A stretch of DNA of 64,000 nt from Symbiodinium sp. CCMP2592. Its lineage: Eukaryota; Sar; Dinophyceae; Suessiales; Symbiodiniaceae. The DNA lies in NCBI GenBank assembly GCA_905221615.1, contig CAJNDT010005779.1:1522752-1586751 (forward strand). Direction: 5' to 3'. The translations under genes were made by a program, and so were the position numbers. Shown piece after piece: positions 21,843 to 32,411 of the stretch (its first letter is position 1; the number at the start of each line of letters is the position of its first letter). The notes beneath the pieces were generated by a model. It ran no database searches, was not told the DNA's origin, and saw only the letters and a program-made list of their open reading frames with translations.

Positions 21843-21929
21843 GACCCCCGAAAATAGGTAAAGTTATGGCCCAAAACCTACAAAGGGCCGTTCTTCTACA
21901 TCCTTATGGGGTCCAGGTATTGGTAACAG
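21843..21929. mobile_element. Hairpin element, family A, at an exon edge
   Basis: gacccccgaaaataggtaaa on the left and acatccttatggggtccag on the right. The element starts at the last codon of the preceding candidate exon, so its own GA could act as donor. Confidence 0.7.
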
Positions 21930-21957
21930 TTGTTTTGTGGTTTTGAGTTGCATGTGT

Positions 21958-22351
21958 TAGAAGCTGCCCCCACCCTGTAAAAGTGACTATAAGGGTTATA
22001 TTAGGGCCCTATTATATTCCTATTATACCACTATTACAGGGTGGGGGCCCCCTTCTACCCAGGCGCCCCAAACTAGTTCCTTTTTGGGTGTGTCCTCTTT
22101 TTTGGTTAGGGACTTTAATATACTACCTAAAAAGGAACTACTTTGGGGCCCCTGAGTAATGCATGTGTCATTCATCTCGGAGCCGCGGCGACCTTTGTGG
22201 CCGAATGGCCTTGAATCCAAGGGTTTCAGTACCAGCCTTGTCCCTTTTCATGGTTCCCCCCCAAAGAATAAACAGACCGGCTAGTAGACCTTCTTAAATA
22301 ATTCTTACTAAGGGATATAGGTATAGGGCTCTGTCTATTATCTCTAAAAGG
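21958..22351. mobile_element. Cluster of three hairpin elements (families I, B and Q)
   Basis: Family I (21958-22057), family B (22062-22155) and family Q (22238-22351; ttgtcccttttcatggttcc, with ctaagggatataggtatagg). The family Q partner lies at 58838-58942 inside the CDPK gene. Confidence 0.7.
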
Positions 22352-23942
22352 ACAAGGGTGTTCAGTATTACCTGGACCCCAAAAGCCTTGGCCTCGTAGG
22401 AATCGGGATTTACATAGGGTTTTGGGTTTAAGGCTACCTGGACCCGCAAAGTATGTGTAATAATAGCGTTTTACAGGTCTGGGGCCAGTTTTGGGCCATT
22501 GATTTACCTGCTTTCGGGGGTTTGGGTTTGCTTGCCCGGAGCCCACACCTCAGGCAAAGCGACGTGATGAATGGTGGGAGCCTAATCCGTTGGTACGCCC
22601 GGGCACCCAGACGTTGCACCACTGAAGAGTCAATGCTCTTATAACAGAATTCCCTGAAGCCTCGAACCCCGAAAAAAATTAAACCTGTCAAACTCACAAG
22701 CATGTTGGCGTTTGCTAGGTTCACTCCTTTGCGACATACGTTTGCAAGCATGTGGTCTGCCTCTTCGTTCATAAAATCTTGGGGAAGTCCTCTCTTCCGG
22801 AATGATGTTGGGCTCAGAAGAGAAAAAGCATCCTAAACTCGATGTCTTACCTAAACTTTAAATCCTCAAAAGTAGGTAACATAATGGCCCAAAGCCCATA
22901 AAAGGCTATTATTCTACATACTTTTGGGTTCCAGGTAAACCCATCCTTGCAGCCAACACCTCGACTCCAGAGCTTCTTACAACACATGGACATGGAATGC
23001 AATACAGGGCTTAGGCTTTTAGGGTATGTAATTAGGGCTCATCAATCCAAGGGTAAAAGGAGGGACCCTTAATCAGGACCCCTAGGTATATACTCTCAAC
23101 ATAGCTATTATATACCCATTATATAGCCCATGATAGAGTAGGGGTCCGCATTAAGAGTTCCTCCTTTTCCCCTTTGAATCAAGAAGAGCAGGGCTTAGGC
23201 TTAGAGGGTATAGAGGCTTATCAAGATCGGTCTTATTAAGAGCCGTTGCAAGACGGGCGATCGCAACAGCAAATACTGGCAATGCACCAGAAAATCTTTA
23301 GTAGGGATGGAAGTGTCGGTGCTGGTTTACATATTACGTTCTTTTATTGCCCTGAGTTTGGGTTTCGAGGGTTCAGTCCTGAACCCTAAACCCTAGACCC
23401 CTAAACCCCAATCTAAATCCCTAAACCCCAAACCCCCTAAACCCAAACCGGTTTTAGGGCTCAATCCTGAACCTGATGGCCTCAAGTTGGATGCCCCTGG
23501 ACCTGAAACCATGAACCCGGCACCCTAAACCTTCCACACTTTACCCATAGGCCCCATAGTAGTTCCTTGTTGGGGTTAATATTTAGAATCCTATGAGGTA
23601 ATCCCAAAAAGGAACTACTATGGTGCCTTAGGGTATCGCCAATCATCAATGCACGCATTCCGAGCCGAAACAGAAGCCAATGTCCCGAGCCATAGCATCA
23701 AAATTAATCAGCTCTAAACCTTGCACAAACCCTAGGAGAGATGTTCAACGGGGGATTTGGGTTCGGGCCCTGCGGTTTCCGGCTGAACCCCCAAGGTAAA
23801 GTTTAGGGTTGTGGAGTTGAGAGTTGGGATCATTGGGGTGTTTCGGGTGCAGGCTTCATGGTGTATTGGAGATGCGTCTCACAAACTAAGCCCGGATCCC
23901 TCAGACTACATAGGACCCTTTGGGTTAATCCAAAACCTAAAC
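22352..23942. other. Element-rich, no gene recognised
   Basis: Family A elements at 22433-22520 and 22860-22938, a family J element (23050-23170; agggacccttaatcaggacc ... gggtccgcattaagagttcc), CCCTAAACC repeats (23380-23455) and a family B element (23538-23635). No exon supported. Confidence 0.55.
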
Positions 23943-24142
23943 CTCCAACATCACGCCCCTGTCCCTTCAACCCCAAGCGCCAAGCCCATGAGCTCCTCCC
24001 CACACCGTCCTACTGTTCAGGACTCTCTTTGGGTTGAGCACATCGTCCCTGCGCCGTCCGCCCCAAAGAACGCCAGCGCCCAAACCGGGGTTCCGTTGAA
24101 GGGTTTCGGATTTTGGGATTGGGTTGTTTACGCGGCATCATA
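23943..24142 (+). CDS. Candidate coding segment, unassigned, Pro/Ser-rich
   Basis: Includes PVPSTPSAKPMSSSPHRPTV and, after a gttcag acceptor at about 24018, DSLWVEHIVPAPSAPKNASA and QTGVPLKGF. It looks like a disordered coding region. Limits are not certain. Confidence 0.35.
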
Positions 24143-24711
24143 GGCGAAGAAGAGTTGCTTGTTCGACATATCGGGGCTAACGGACCAGGTGCTCGTTTGT
24201 CAGGGGCTATTACTCAAGATATGCACCCATTGAAGCGTATGTGACTCTGACTGTAAACGTGTTAATTACATATGGGTCAGATGTCAGGTCACCACTTCCT
24301 AACCCCGCCCGCTACCTGGACCCCAAGAGTATGTAGGATAATAGCTTTTTAAGCGGTTGGGCCCTTTTGTATCTAGTTTTGAGGGTCTAAGGAACTCCTA
24401 CCAGGACCCCCCAAGCCCCCAAGTGCCCCTGAATAGAGCCCTTATGGTCCTTAATAGTGGGTATTGGGGGCTGTTTGGGGTGAAAACCCCCAAACCCCTG
24501 AACCCCTAGACCCTAAACTCCGAAGCCGCAAACCCCTAAACCCTTAACCTCTACCTAGACCCCCCAAAAGTAGGTAAAATAATGGCCCAAACTTTATAGA
24601 AGGCTAGTATTCTACATACTATGAGGGTCCAGGTAAAGCCTAAATCCTAAACCGTCCCGGGTAAGATTCGGAGCACCCGTTAGTTCACCGACACTCGCCG
24701 GTGCAATTCGT
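24143..24711. other. Two family A elements, otherwise nothing
   Basis: Family A at 24313-24392 and 24551-24637 in opposite orientations, separated by telomere-like CCCTAAACC repeats (24480-24545). Confidence 0.6.
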
Positions 24712-24975
24712 GTGCATTTCTGGGCTTTGGGAAATTGTCATGGCGTTTTTGTGCTATGTGTTTATTATACCCGTTTCAACCTGATATCGAAGTTGCGCGG
24801 ACCTTACAAGACAGAAGGTTTTGTTATCTCTCAAAAAGGGTTTGATCGGCTTGAGGATTGCGGTTGGCGCTTTTTCGCTAGCAGTGTATGGTATGTTTCA
24901 TGCCCTGAAGCCGGCGGCAAAGTCGATTCAGTGCCGTGCTGCTGGCACGGGAAGATCTTGATGCAGGACCCTACC
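24712..24975 (+). CDS. Candidate coding segment, unassigned protein
   Basis: A non-repetitive frame of 88 codons with coding-like composition: HFWALGNCHGVFVLCVYYTR, later RGPYKTEGFVISQKGFDRLE and DCGWRFFASSVWYVSCPEAG. Splice limits are not fixed, although the segment ends near gatgcag/gaccct. Family unknown. Confidence 0.4.
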
Positions 24976-26697
24976 TAAACCATAAAACTGCCCTAAGCAC
25001 GGACCATAAACCCCGAACCCTGGAGTCGAAACCCATCGGAATGAACACAACGAGATTTCCATCTCCTTGAGGTCTCGAGTGACATGCAGGGTTGTGCATA
25101 CCGATGTGGTGTAGGGTTTAGGGGTCTACAGTTTGCGTGTGCGTATTTGTATACGGACTCTCACTCCCGCTCCCGACATCGCTAAAGCCTTAAACCTACT
25201 GGTATAAACCATAAACCCTACTTGCAGGTTCATGGGCAGTTATAAGTAGGGTTAAACGGTTAAACCTACGAGGGCTTATAACCATAGTTACCCTACTTAC
25301 AGCCCATGAACATCCAAGTACCCCTAAACCCTCCAAACCCCAAACCCTAGCCCCTAAAGCCTCTTCACCTAACTCCGAAAGCCGATGCGAGGTTTGCACC
25401 ATCCAGTTTTGCCAGAGCTGAGGCTGGCTGGGGGCCGGTTGTTATTGTAGGGGTTTACTCGGACCCCAAAGCATGTCGTAGAAGCTTTTGGGACGCTATG
25501 TGACCTACATCTGGGGTCTGTAGAATAACAGCGTTTTATAGGTTTGGGCCAATATTTCGCTTACATTTGGGGTACAGGCAGGGTTTAGGGACGGTTCGCT
25601 TGAAGCATTTCATCAAGTCGGTGAAACACTGACTTTTCAAGTTACAATGCAAAGGCCGTCCCCCCTTCCAGTTTAAACCCCTCAGTGCAAGCAGGTTTCG
25701 GAGTTGTTCATGGGGTTGCTAGTGCTTGGGCTGCTTGGGCTAAAGTACGAAATCTCCTATGGTGTTTATGGGTGGTATCGCCCCCGCTGTCCCTTCCAAG
25801 TGGTCGTTCTGTTCGCCCTTCCGGGTCTCCAGACCCAAGTTATCGCAGCCCGCCGGAAAGATCTTTGAGGTCGTTAAGTAGAAGCCCAAAAGTTGGAAAC
25901 CCAATAGCCTCAATCCTTAAGAGTCATACATAGGGAATCCCAGCACTATTTGGCCTTAATCCGGTTTCCAACTTTATGGGGTTTACTGCAAGTCCGTCTG
26001 TGTATTTTAAGTGTAACCCCCCAGTACAAGCAGGCAGGCCCTTGTACTCAAATTTAAACAAGACCCGGGAGCCGTCTTCACCCGAAGCCCACGACCGGGG
26101 TGTGCATTTGCTTTGCGGGCATTGAGGTGGCTTGCGAGATTCGCACTTTGCTGTGTGTTGGTTGGGTTCCATCGCACCTCACCGACAATCGGCACCGCAG
26201 ACCTTGCATCAGGCACAAACGGGCTATTCAACCAGCAACCTGGCAGCAGGAGAGCAGTCGATGTGTTCGGCACCTATGTCAACAAAAAGCCTGGGTGCAG
26301 ACATCCAACGTGAGCAGACATCAATCCTCAGTCCACGAAACTTCAGATTCGGATACTTGCACCTTTCCCAGATGTTTGGGGGGAGTACCCATAGGCTCCA
26401 TAGTAGTTCCTTTTTGGGGTGACCTTGCAGGATCCTAAATGCGAGCCACAAAAGGAACTACCATGGAGCCTATGGGTAGTCCTTTTAACCACGATGCGGA
26501 GCCGCAAGGCCCGAAGTTGTTTGTGCTAGAGCGGGCCTCACGCGGTTTGGGGCGAGGGATGGCTCGGAATGCGGTGTTCACTAGTAGGAATCTTGGGGTT
26601 TGGGGCTTTTGGTTCGGGGGCGAACCGGAACCTCTAGACTCTGAACCGCACACCGCAAGCCCTGAGCCCCATAAACCTTGGACCCTGCAGCCTTCAG
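24976..26697. other. Element-rich with an unassigned open segment
   Basis: Family C (25221-25320), family A remnant (25458-25575), family H (25882-25975) and family B (26388-26478). The + strand segment 26130-26380 is open and coding-like (SAPQTLHQAQTGYSTSNLAA) but has no anchored splice sites. Confidence 0.4.
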
Positions 26698-26880
26698 CCA
26701 AGGATAGCCCAGCTGATCCAAAGCCGCGCGTCGGTACCTCTGAATGTGCATCCCGCTGGCTACCCCGCCCCACCCCTCGCCCAGTTCTATGCGAACATTG
26801 CAACTTGGCTTCAGGCAGCCTGGAGTTACCTTCACCCACAGTTTTATGGCTCCTTTTCTGATTCCCTTTTTTTGTTTTAA
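26698..26880 (+). CDS. Candidate exon, unassigned protein
   Basis: After ccttcag the frame reads PRIAQLIQSRASVPLNVHPA, then GYPAPPLAQFYANIATWLQA and AWSYLHPQFYGSFSDSLFLF, with a TAA at 26878. Strong coding character, aromatic and amphipathic. It may end earlier at a GC donor (26816 or 26849). Two long frames on other strands and phases are shadows. Confidence 0.48.
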   Translation, partial: PRIAQLIQSRASVPLNVHPAGYPAPPLAQFYANIATWLQAAWSYLHPQFYGSFSDSLFLF

Positions 26881-26992
26881 AAATCCTCAAGAGGTTAAGG
26901 TAGAGTTTACAGTCCAGGGTTCAGCGTTGATATAGGGTTTAAGGCAGTTTAAGCTTGGTTTGGGGTGATTGGTCCGTTTCAGCTTTAGCCCG

Positions 26993-27150
26993 GCATGCTC
27001 TTCATGTTGCATGCTTGCCCCTCATGGAGACCCAAGATCTATGGCCACGGAGAATTCGTCATGCCGTTCCTCACAGCTTTCTCACGCACGCCAACATTAG
27101 GATGTCAGACCTGCCAAAACTCCTTGTATTTCCCCAAAGCAGCATTAAGA
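26993..27150 (+). CDS. Candidate exon, unassigned protein
   Basis: After gtttcag the frame reads LARHALHVACLPLMETQDLW then PRRIRHAVPHSFLTHANIRM and SDLPKLLVFPQSSIK, up to the left edge of a family G element. The exact donor is unclear. Confidence 0.45.
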
Positions 27151-27255
27151 AAGGGGCCCTAATAAATACCAATATTGTGTTGGGGGCTCCTTATTAGAAG
27201 TATAGTATAATGGGCCACAAAACCATATTCTAATTGTTAAGGCTCCTATGTTATT
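27151..27255. mobile_element. Hairpin element, family G
   Basis: ggggccctaataaataccaa on the left, with attgttaaggctcc on the right and a central agtatagtataatgggcc. Confidence 0.7.
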
Positions 27256-27585
27256 TAGTCGGATACCAGATGCAATCAGGAAGTGCAAGTAGAGGTCTCA
27301 TTACAATAACACAGTAAAGGTTCAGGAACCGCCCGGAAATACCAGTACATGTTCCAGTGCGATGACAACGTAGACGCAGAGGCAGACGGAGCAAACACAT
27401 GCGAGATTGCGATTGGGTTTTGTCTGGTGCTTTCTAGGATCATGATGTTCTCCGTTAGTTTTTTGTTCCACCTCAGTCCTAGGACCAGAATATTCCTTAT
27501 TTTTTAAAAATTTATCCACAGTCCCTTTGTGTATTTTTCCACAGTCGCAAAGCCAAGGTTAGCATCATGCAGATTCTCCTCATAG
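27256..27585. other. No gene recognised
   Basis: Unique, slightly AT-rich sequence ending in a pyrimidine-rich acceptor (gattctcctcatag). Confidence 0.45.
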
Positions 27586-27821
27586 GCCTGCGAAGAGACT
27601 GCTATCCATGTGATTCGTTCACGGTCACGGTTTGATGATGTGCTGGCTTGGAATTTCTCCCTAACGGATGCTCTGCTGCAGAAGTATCGAAGATTCTTAC
27701 TTGTTCAGTCGATGAGTTTTGGTCGCAAGCTCGAGCCAAGCATTTGTGTTTGTCATCATCGGTCGCTCAAGGTGCACCGTGAAAGCTGTCAGCAGAGCCG
27801 CATGCTTTGTGCCAGGTCATG
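27586..27821 (+). CDS. Exon 1 of a three-exon phased chain, unassigned protein
   Basis: Starts after tcctcatag and reads ACEETAIHVIRSRSRFDDVL, then AWNFSLTDALLQKYRRFLLV and QSMSFGRKLEPSICVCHHRS. It ends in phase 2 at a consensus GTAAGC donor. A 65-nt GT-AG intron connects it in frame to 27887. This is one of the best-supported unassigned exons of the window. Confidence 0.62.
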
Positions 27822-27886
27822 GTAAGCGCCTCATTGGTGCATAATTGGGTCGTCGTTTTGAAACAACGTGTTGGCATCATGCACAG

Positions 27887-28200
27887 TTCCTTAGTTTGGG
27901 TGTATGCGTGTGTGTTGCTGAAGGTGCGGTATCTTGGGGGTTCGGGCGGGGTAGCAGATATCGGAACACTTCCTGGTTCACGGGCTAATATCCACGGCGC
28001 TGAGAATCCCAATTTTCGACTAGAACTACAATCGTTCAGAAACACGGTCGGAACACGCACAATTTCGGAGGTCGCAAAGTCCCAGACTCCAGCAAGATCT
28101 GCCCAATTGAACACATTTACGTCCCAGGGTGCAGTAGTACGGATCTTTTATGATCATATTGTTGGATGTGTCTTCATGCTACACGAAAGCTCATTAGACA
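27887..28200 (+). CDS. Exon 2 of the phased chain, unassigned protein
   Basis: About 105 codons without interruption, including DIGTLPGSRANIHGAENPNF, RLELQSFRNTVGTRTISEVA and QGAVVRIFYDHIVGCVFMLH. It ends in phase 1 at a GA donor (GACCCTC), giving a 60-nt intron to the next exon. The same GACCCTC donor occurs in the CDPK after exon 11. The frame is also open past the donor to a TGA at 28242, so retention is possible. Confidence 0.58.
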
Positions 28201-28260
28201 GACCCTCAAAACAAAACGTACCTTCGGGTCGTCTTGGGGCTTGAGTATTTTGGGTTGTAG

Positions 28261-28442
28261 GATCTGCCTCCGAGGTAGCGTTTCACTGGCAATTTCTCGC
28301 ACGGTGCCATTGCAAGGAAACTCCTGACATGTCGGTAGTTGCCTATTGCATTCCTGCACTAGACACCCTTGGAATTCTTAATGCAAAAGCTTTGCCCCAG
28401 GATTTTTTGCATGCAATTATCCTCATGCTAAATACTGCATAG
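28261..28442 (+). CDS. Exon 3 of the phased chain, probable C terminus
   Basis: After ttgtag the frame reads SASEVAFHWQFLARCHCKET, then PDMSVVAYCIPALDTLGILN and AKALPQDFLHAIILMLNTA, with a TAG stop at 28440-28442. Likely the carboxyl end of the chain. Family not recognised. Confidence 0.58.
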
Positions 28443-28449
28443 CCATCCC

Positions 28450-28546
28450 TACCTGTAGCCGAAAAGGCCTACCATTTTAGGGTTCCTTATTATGGTTTCT
28501 ATATATAGCTCCTTGAAAAGGTAGGTCTTTTCGGCTAGAGGTAAGC
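28450..28546. mobile_element. Hairpin element, family E
   Basis: tacctgtagccgaaaaggcctacc at the left is the inverse of ggtaggtcttttcggctagagg at the right, around ggttccttattatggtttc. Confidence 0.75.
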
Positions 28547-28854
28547 CCTAAACGGCCGCGGTCACTCGTTTGAACAAAAACCTACACACCCGAAACCCTC
28601 TCGAATTCAGAGGCCCGATCCTCGGAAGATCATCCTGACTCAGGGTTCCCATATGCCAATTTTAAGGCTTAAGATTTAAGATTTAGGTTTTAGGGTTTAG
28701 GTTCCAGGATTTAAAGTCTAGTGTTTAGGACTTGGGGTTTAGAGTTTAGGGCTTCCTGTGTGGAGGCATGCTCCTGCTTGTGGGTGACGCTCTACCCGAA
28801 GCAGCTCCGGGCTTACCATGTGTCGTTCTGACAATCGCGGGGCCCTTTTCGCCG
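28547..28854. other. Telomere-like repeats
   Basis: 28660-28760 is degenerate ggtttagggtttagg sequence. Nothing else recognised. Confidence 0.5.
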
Positions 28855-28973
28855 ATATGGGAGCTACTGAAAATTAGGGGTACCTTCTTCTAGGGTCCTT
28901 CTATTAAGGATCCTACTATTTAGGGTGTTATATTACGGTCCCCTATTTTCCGAAACTCCCATATCTCAAGTTT
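28855..28973. mobile_element. Hairpin element, family D, next to an exon
   Basis: atatgggagctactgaaaat on the left and ttccgaaactcccatat on the right. The AG used by the next candidate exon lies at its right edge. Confidence 0.75.
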
Positions 28974-29209
28974 CGTGTGTTCTGTGTACCATCCGAATTC
29001 AAAAGGGAATTTTCATGCCTAGTCCCGTGCACAAGCACATTCGCTCGCCCTTTCAAGAAGGCTCGTGGCTGGATAGTGACGGCATGAGGTGGCAATCCCA
29101 ATACACGGTGCCATGTTGGATGGCACCACAGCTTGAAAGTACTTTGCACAAAAGATGCGGCTGTTGCCACAGAGGCCCTATCACGTTTTTCAGGGAAGTC
29201 AGCGGTTGA
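28971..29209 (+). CDS. Candidate exon, Cys/His-containing, with stop codon
   Basis: From an AG at 28969-28970 the frame includes MPSPVHKHIRSPFQEGSWLD, SDGMRWQSQYTVPCWMAPQL and ESTLHKRCGCCHRGPITFFR, then TGA at 29207-29209. The H-x-R-C-G-C-C-H cluster could bind metal. Strong coding character, unknown family. Antisense open frame is a shadow. Confidence 0.5.
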
Positions 29210-29264
29210 GGGTTTCAATTCCAGGTCTCGGGTCTACCAGCGTGATTGGACCTTGGTAGGTATT

Positions 29265-29660
29265 CGAGCACAACGGAGCATACAACAACCCAGGACACAG
29301 AAGTCCAGACCGCGTGAGACAGAGCACAAAATAGCCAACAACAACCCCGGACACGGGAACCCGACCGCCTTTGACAGAGCGCAAAGGAGCAAACGACAAT
29401 ACAACACCACGAGACAGAGCACAAAGAGCGAACAACAACTAACTCAGGACTCCGGAGATCGACCGCATGAGGCAGAGCAGAAAGGAGCGAACAACGATCG
29501 CATGGACGGCATGAGACAGGGCAACCACCTTCCCAGGACACAGGAGTCAAACCGCAAGAGACAAAGCACAAAAGAGCAAACAACAAGCGACAGCATAAAC
29601 CAGAGCACAAAAGAATGAACAACAAACCAGCACCCAGGAGTCGCAGCACGTGAGACGGGG
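29265..29660. repeat. Degenerate tandem repeat, unit about 56 bp
   Basis: Six to seven units of the form aggacacaggagtcnaaccg, then catgagacagagcacaaaag, then agcaaacaacaa. Open frames on both strands here (29133-29706) come from the repeat. Confidence 0.8.
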
Positions 29661-29689
29661 CACAGAGGAGCCAAACATCAACACAGGAC

Positions 29690-29836
29690 AGACCCAGAGA
29701 ACCCAATACCCCTTAATCATGGAATATACCTTAAATTATGGGGGCCTTGATATTATGATTTAAGGTATATTCCTTAATTAAGGGGTAATGTTGACCCCTG
29801 ATTAATAAACCCCCCCCCCCCCCCCCCCCCCCCCCC
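29690..29836. mobile_element. Family F element followed by a poly-C tract
   Basis: 29694-29793 has arms cccttaatcatggaatatac and gtatattccttaattaaggg. 29810-29836 is an uninterrupted run of about 27 C. Confidence 0.7.
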
Positions 29837-30262
29837 TCAAGGTTGTCAAGGTCGCAGGCCCCCCACAGGATCACAGACCCCCAAATAATCCCGTGAAGCC
29901 AAATTGCAGTAGACAGTGGTGCTAGTAGTAGTAGTCGTAGTAGCAGCAGTAGTAGCAGTGGCAGTAGCAATAGCAGTAGCCCTTGAAAGAACCGCTTGAA
30001 AGAGGACAAGACGCCCTTTAAATGTAGTCTTGCCCCCTTTAAAAGTAGTCTTCGAAGCACTTTTTGAAATTTTGGATCCCCAGACGGTGTTGCGTTTAAT
30101 CGTGGGGGGTTTTCTGCAAAAAACGATCCTTATTTGGGTGCTGCCTTTAAAGTAGTACAGATTGGGGCCGGAGCCGCCCGCAGGCCGCCTTTAATCGTAG
30201 GGGGATTATTAATCCTAGGTCAACATTATTGGGCTCTCTGGGGAGTAGTCTGGCCGCATGAG
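29837..30262. other. No gene recognised
   Basis: A short GTA/GCA-rich tract (29920-29980) and unique sequence. The antisense open frame 29731-30060 covers the poly-C and triplet repeats and is not credible. Confidence 0.45.
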
Positions 30263-30448
30263 ATTCAGTCTCTTTCTGCTGCGCAAGTATTCACAAGTTA
30301 TTTGGTAAACCAGGAAATCCAAGAACAACCGAGGCCGAATGTTATTGCTTCTCCTGCCTTCACTCACGCAATCGCTACTTCCCAAGCAATCCCGCTGATC
30401 GTTCGAGTTTGGCCACTCTTACGTGTTTGTTTTTGTGGAGCCTTTTGA
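30263..30448 (+). CDS. Candidate exon, unassigned protein
   Basis: After gcatgag the frame reads IQSLSAAQVFTSYLVNQEIQ, then EQPRPNVIASPAFTHAIATS and QAIPLIVRVWPLLRVCFCGA, with TGA at 30446. Coding-like and non-repetitive. Family unknown. Confidence 0.45.
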   Translation: MQSLSAAQVFTSYLVNQEIQEQPRPNVIASPAFTHAIATSQAIPLIVRVWPLLRVCFCGAF

Positions 30449-30462
30449 GGTTGTAGCTATAC

Positions 30463-30555
30463 CCATAGGCTTCATAGTAGTTCCCTTTTAGGATTACCTT
30501 AATAGGATCCCAAAGTTGAATCCCAAAAAAGGAACAGCTGATGAAGCCTTCATAG
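30463..30555. mobile_element. Hairpin element, family B
   Basis: cccataggcttcatagtagt paired with ggaacagctgatgaagcctt. A diverged copy. Confidence 0.65.
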
Positions 30556-30640
30556 TACCACTGACAGACCCCTGTAAAGGAACCGACTATCATTGATTCC
30601 CGTGTATTCGTTTTCTGTTTCGGGCTCCCAACCTGCCAAG

Positions 30641-30748
30641 ATTCGCGAAAACAAGATGTCCGCCATTTTCGGGCTGTTCATGGTGCCACGACCTCAGACA
30701 CCTTTACTGTGCTTCGGAGTATTTTTTCTCAAAGGAACCATTATCTAA
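30641..30748 (+). CDS. Candidate exon, unassigned protein
   Basis: After ctgccaag reads IRENKMSAIFGLFMVPRPQT then PLLCFGVFFLKGTII, followed by a TAA stop. A hydrophobic, membrane-like segment. Confidence 0.38.
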   Translation: MRENKMSAIFGLFMVPRPQTPLLCFGVFFLKGTII

Positions 30749-30901
30749 CACAAGTTTATACTTTCGCCCCCTGGTTAGGCATCTATATAGTGACTGTAGT
30801 GACAGGGAATGGACGTTAGAGTGTACGATAAACCGTAACGGCGGTTTTTCGGGATTAACGGCTCAGTTCGGAAAAGCCGGGTAGATACGGGTTTGGGGAA
30901 G

Positions 30902-31021
30902 CGATATTGTTCAGATTCGGGCGAGGCAACGTTTCGCCATGTCGTCCTTGAAATGCCACCGCTGGTAGAGTATGCAAACAGCATGCGACAGCCTGGCACA
31001 TCGAGATCTTGCTGGAACGCG
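30902..31021 (+). CDS. Candidate exon, unassigned protein
   Basis: Reads RYCSDSGEATFRHVVLEMPP then LVEYANSMRQPGTSRSCWNA, in phase 0 at both ends, with a GTACGA donor. Antisense frames at 30775-31213 are shadows. Confidence 0.45.
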
Positions 31022-31770
31022 GTACGATTGATATGGAAGGGTTGGGATAGTGAGAGTAGCAATGTGTAGCAGTACCTTCCGACAGTTCCTATATATACTT
31101 ATAATATATTCCGACAGTCCCTGTATATTTGTATCCCAATAGATAAACCAATTCAGTGTTCGAAATATTAAGGCCATAGTGTAGCTAGTATTTGTACAGC
31201 TGCAGCAGCCCATAACCTGGTTCCGACAGCGACAGCACGACTGAGGACGAACATGTTCGCCGGCGCTCTCACAAAGACAAATGCGTGGTGACCCCAGCCC
31301 ACGAGCCTGCTTTGTCGTTTAGGGTTCAGGGTTCAAGTTTTAGGGTTTAGGGTTCAGGGTTTAGAGTTTAGGGTCCAAGTTCCTGAGATTTTTTATATAG
31401 GGGTCTCCATACTAAAACAGAATAGTAGGAACAATAAGGCGTACCCATACTATGGGGCTACTCAGGAACCTGGGTTGTGTGTCGTGTGTTTTTGCCGGTC
31501 GTATTGAGCAGACCCCCACCCCCAAAAGTCCATGCAATGCTTGGTTTTAACCTATAACCTCGAAGGATGAGTTCATAAACTTTGGTTTTGGGTAATGTAG
31601 GGGCCTTAATAAGTACCTATACTATTGTGGGGGTTCCTTATTATAATTATAGTATAATGGGCCCCAAAACCCTGTTCTGATTATTCAGGCCCCTATAGTA
31701 GCTTAGCTGGTCTGCCATGAATGAGTAAAGTAAAGATATTTTATGTGTGCACATGTTTCGTCTAACCCAG
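31022..31770. other. Telomere-like repeats, family G element, one possible exon
   Basis: 31219-31320 may be coding (GSDSDSTTEDEHVRRRSHKD). 31320-31375 is ggtttagggtt repeat. 31600-31695 is a family G element (ggggccttaataagtaccta ... gattattcaggcccct). Confidence 0.4.
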
Positions 31771-31839
31771 TACCTGCTTTTGTTCACCAACTGTTGGCAT
31801 ACTTAATGTCTAGCCTGCCCAAGCTCCGCGAGAATCCGA
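31771..31839 (+). CDS. Candidate exon, unassigned protein
   Basis: Between gtctaacccag and a GTCGAT donor reads PAFVHQLLAYLMSSLPKLRE then NP. Starts in phase 1 and ends in phase 1. Confidence 0.4.
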
Positions 31840-32341
31840 GTCGATAGATGGAACGTTTGGCAATCCGAAGCACGAACTCTGAGCCACGAAAGGTTAAGAA
31901 CCTACCCCAAACCTTGAATCCCGAACCCCAGCCCAAATCCAGTATTCACTCTAAACCCATACCTGGACCCTCAAAGTATGTAGAATAATAGCCTTCTACT
32001 GTATAGGGTTTGGGCCATTATTTTACCTACATTTGATGGACTAGGTAAACCTCATCAATCCGAACCCCAACCCTATTCTAGGAGTCGAAGAGGGTTAAGG
32101 TCGAAAAAGCATCCCCGCAAAGGTTTGAAATCACACCACCCGAAACCCCTGATTCCCTAAACCCCTGAACCCCTAAACCCCTGAACCCCTGAACCCCTAA
32201 ACCCCTAAAACCCTGAACCCCTAAGCCCCTAAACCCCTAAAACCCTCAACCCCTAAACCTTATCTAGATCCCTTATGGATCCCTTTAAAGGAACCCCCGT
32301 AGATCCCTTTAAGGAGCCTTAAGAAACCCCAAAACCCTGAG
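31840..32341. other. Family A element and CCCTAAACC repeats
   Basis: Family A at 31967-32048 (acctggaccctcaaagtatg ... ttgatggactaggt). 32150-32260 is a block of ccctaaacccctgaac units. No exon. Confidence 0.6.
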
Positions 32342-32411
32342 GTTTGAAATCTACGTGGGCGACGAGCTTATTTGGTCCACCATGGCCGCCCAGCGGAGCC
32401 CGAATCTTCAG
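32342..32411 (+). CDS. Candidate exon, Rdx/SelT-like fold segment
   Basis: After ccctgag the frame reads FEIYVGDELIWSTMAAQRSP then NLQ. The pattern (G)-x-F-E-I-x-x-x-x-x-L-I-W-S-x-x-x-x-x-x-x-P is that of the C-terminal strand-turn-strand of Rdx-family proteins (selenoproteins W and T and relatives), thioredoxin-like redox proteins. The redox CxxU/C motif would lie upstream and was not found. The next bases are GA, a possible GA donor. Confidence 0.4.

Noticed and set aside
29215-29706. 163-codon - strand frame
   Set aside because: Lies on the approximately 56-bp tandem repeat and is open in several frames.
32150-32260. A true telomere
   Set aside because: The heptamers are degenerate and flanked by unique sequence on both sides; the same holds for all other blocks in the window.
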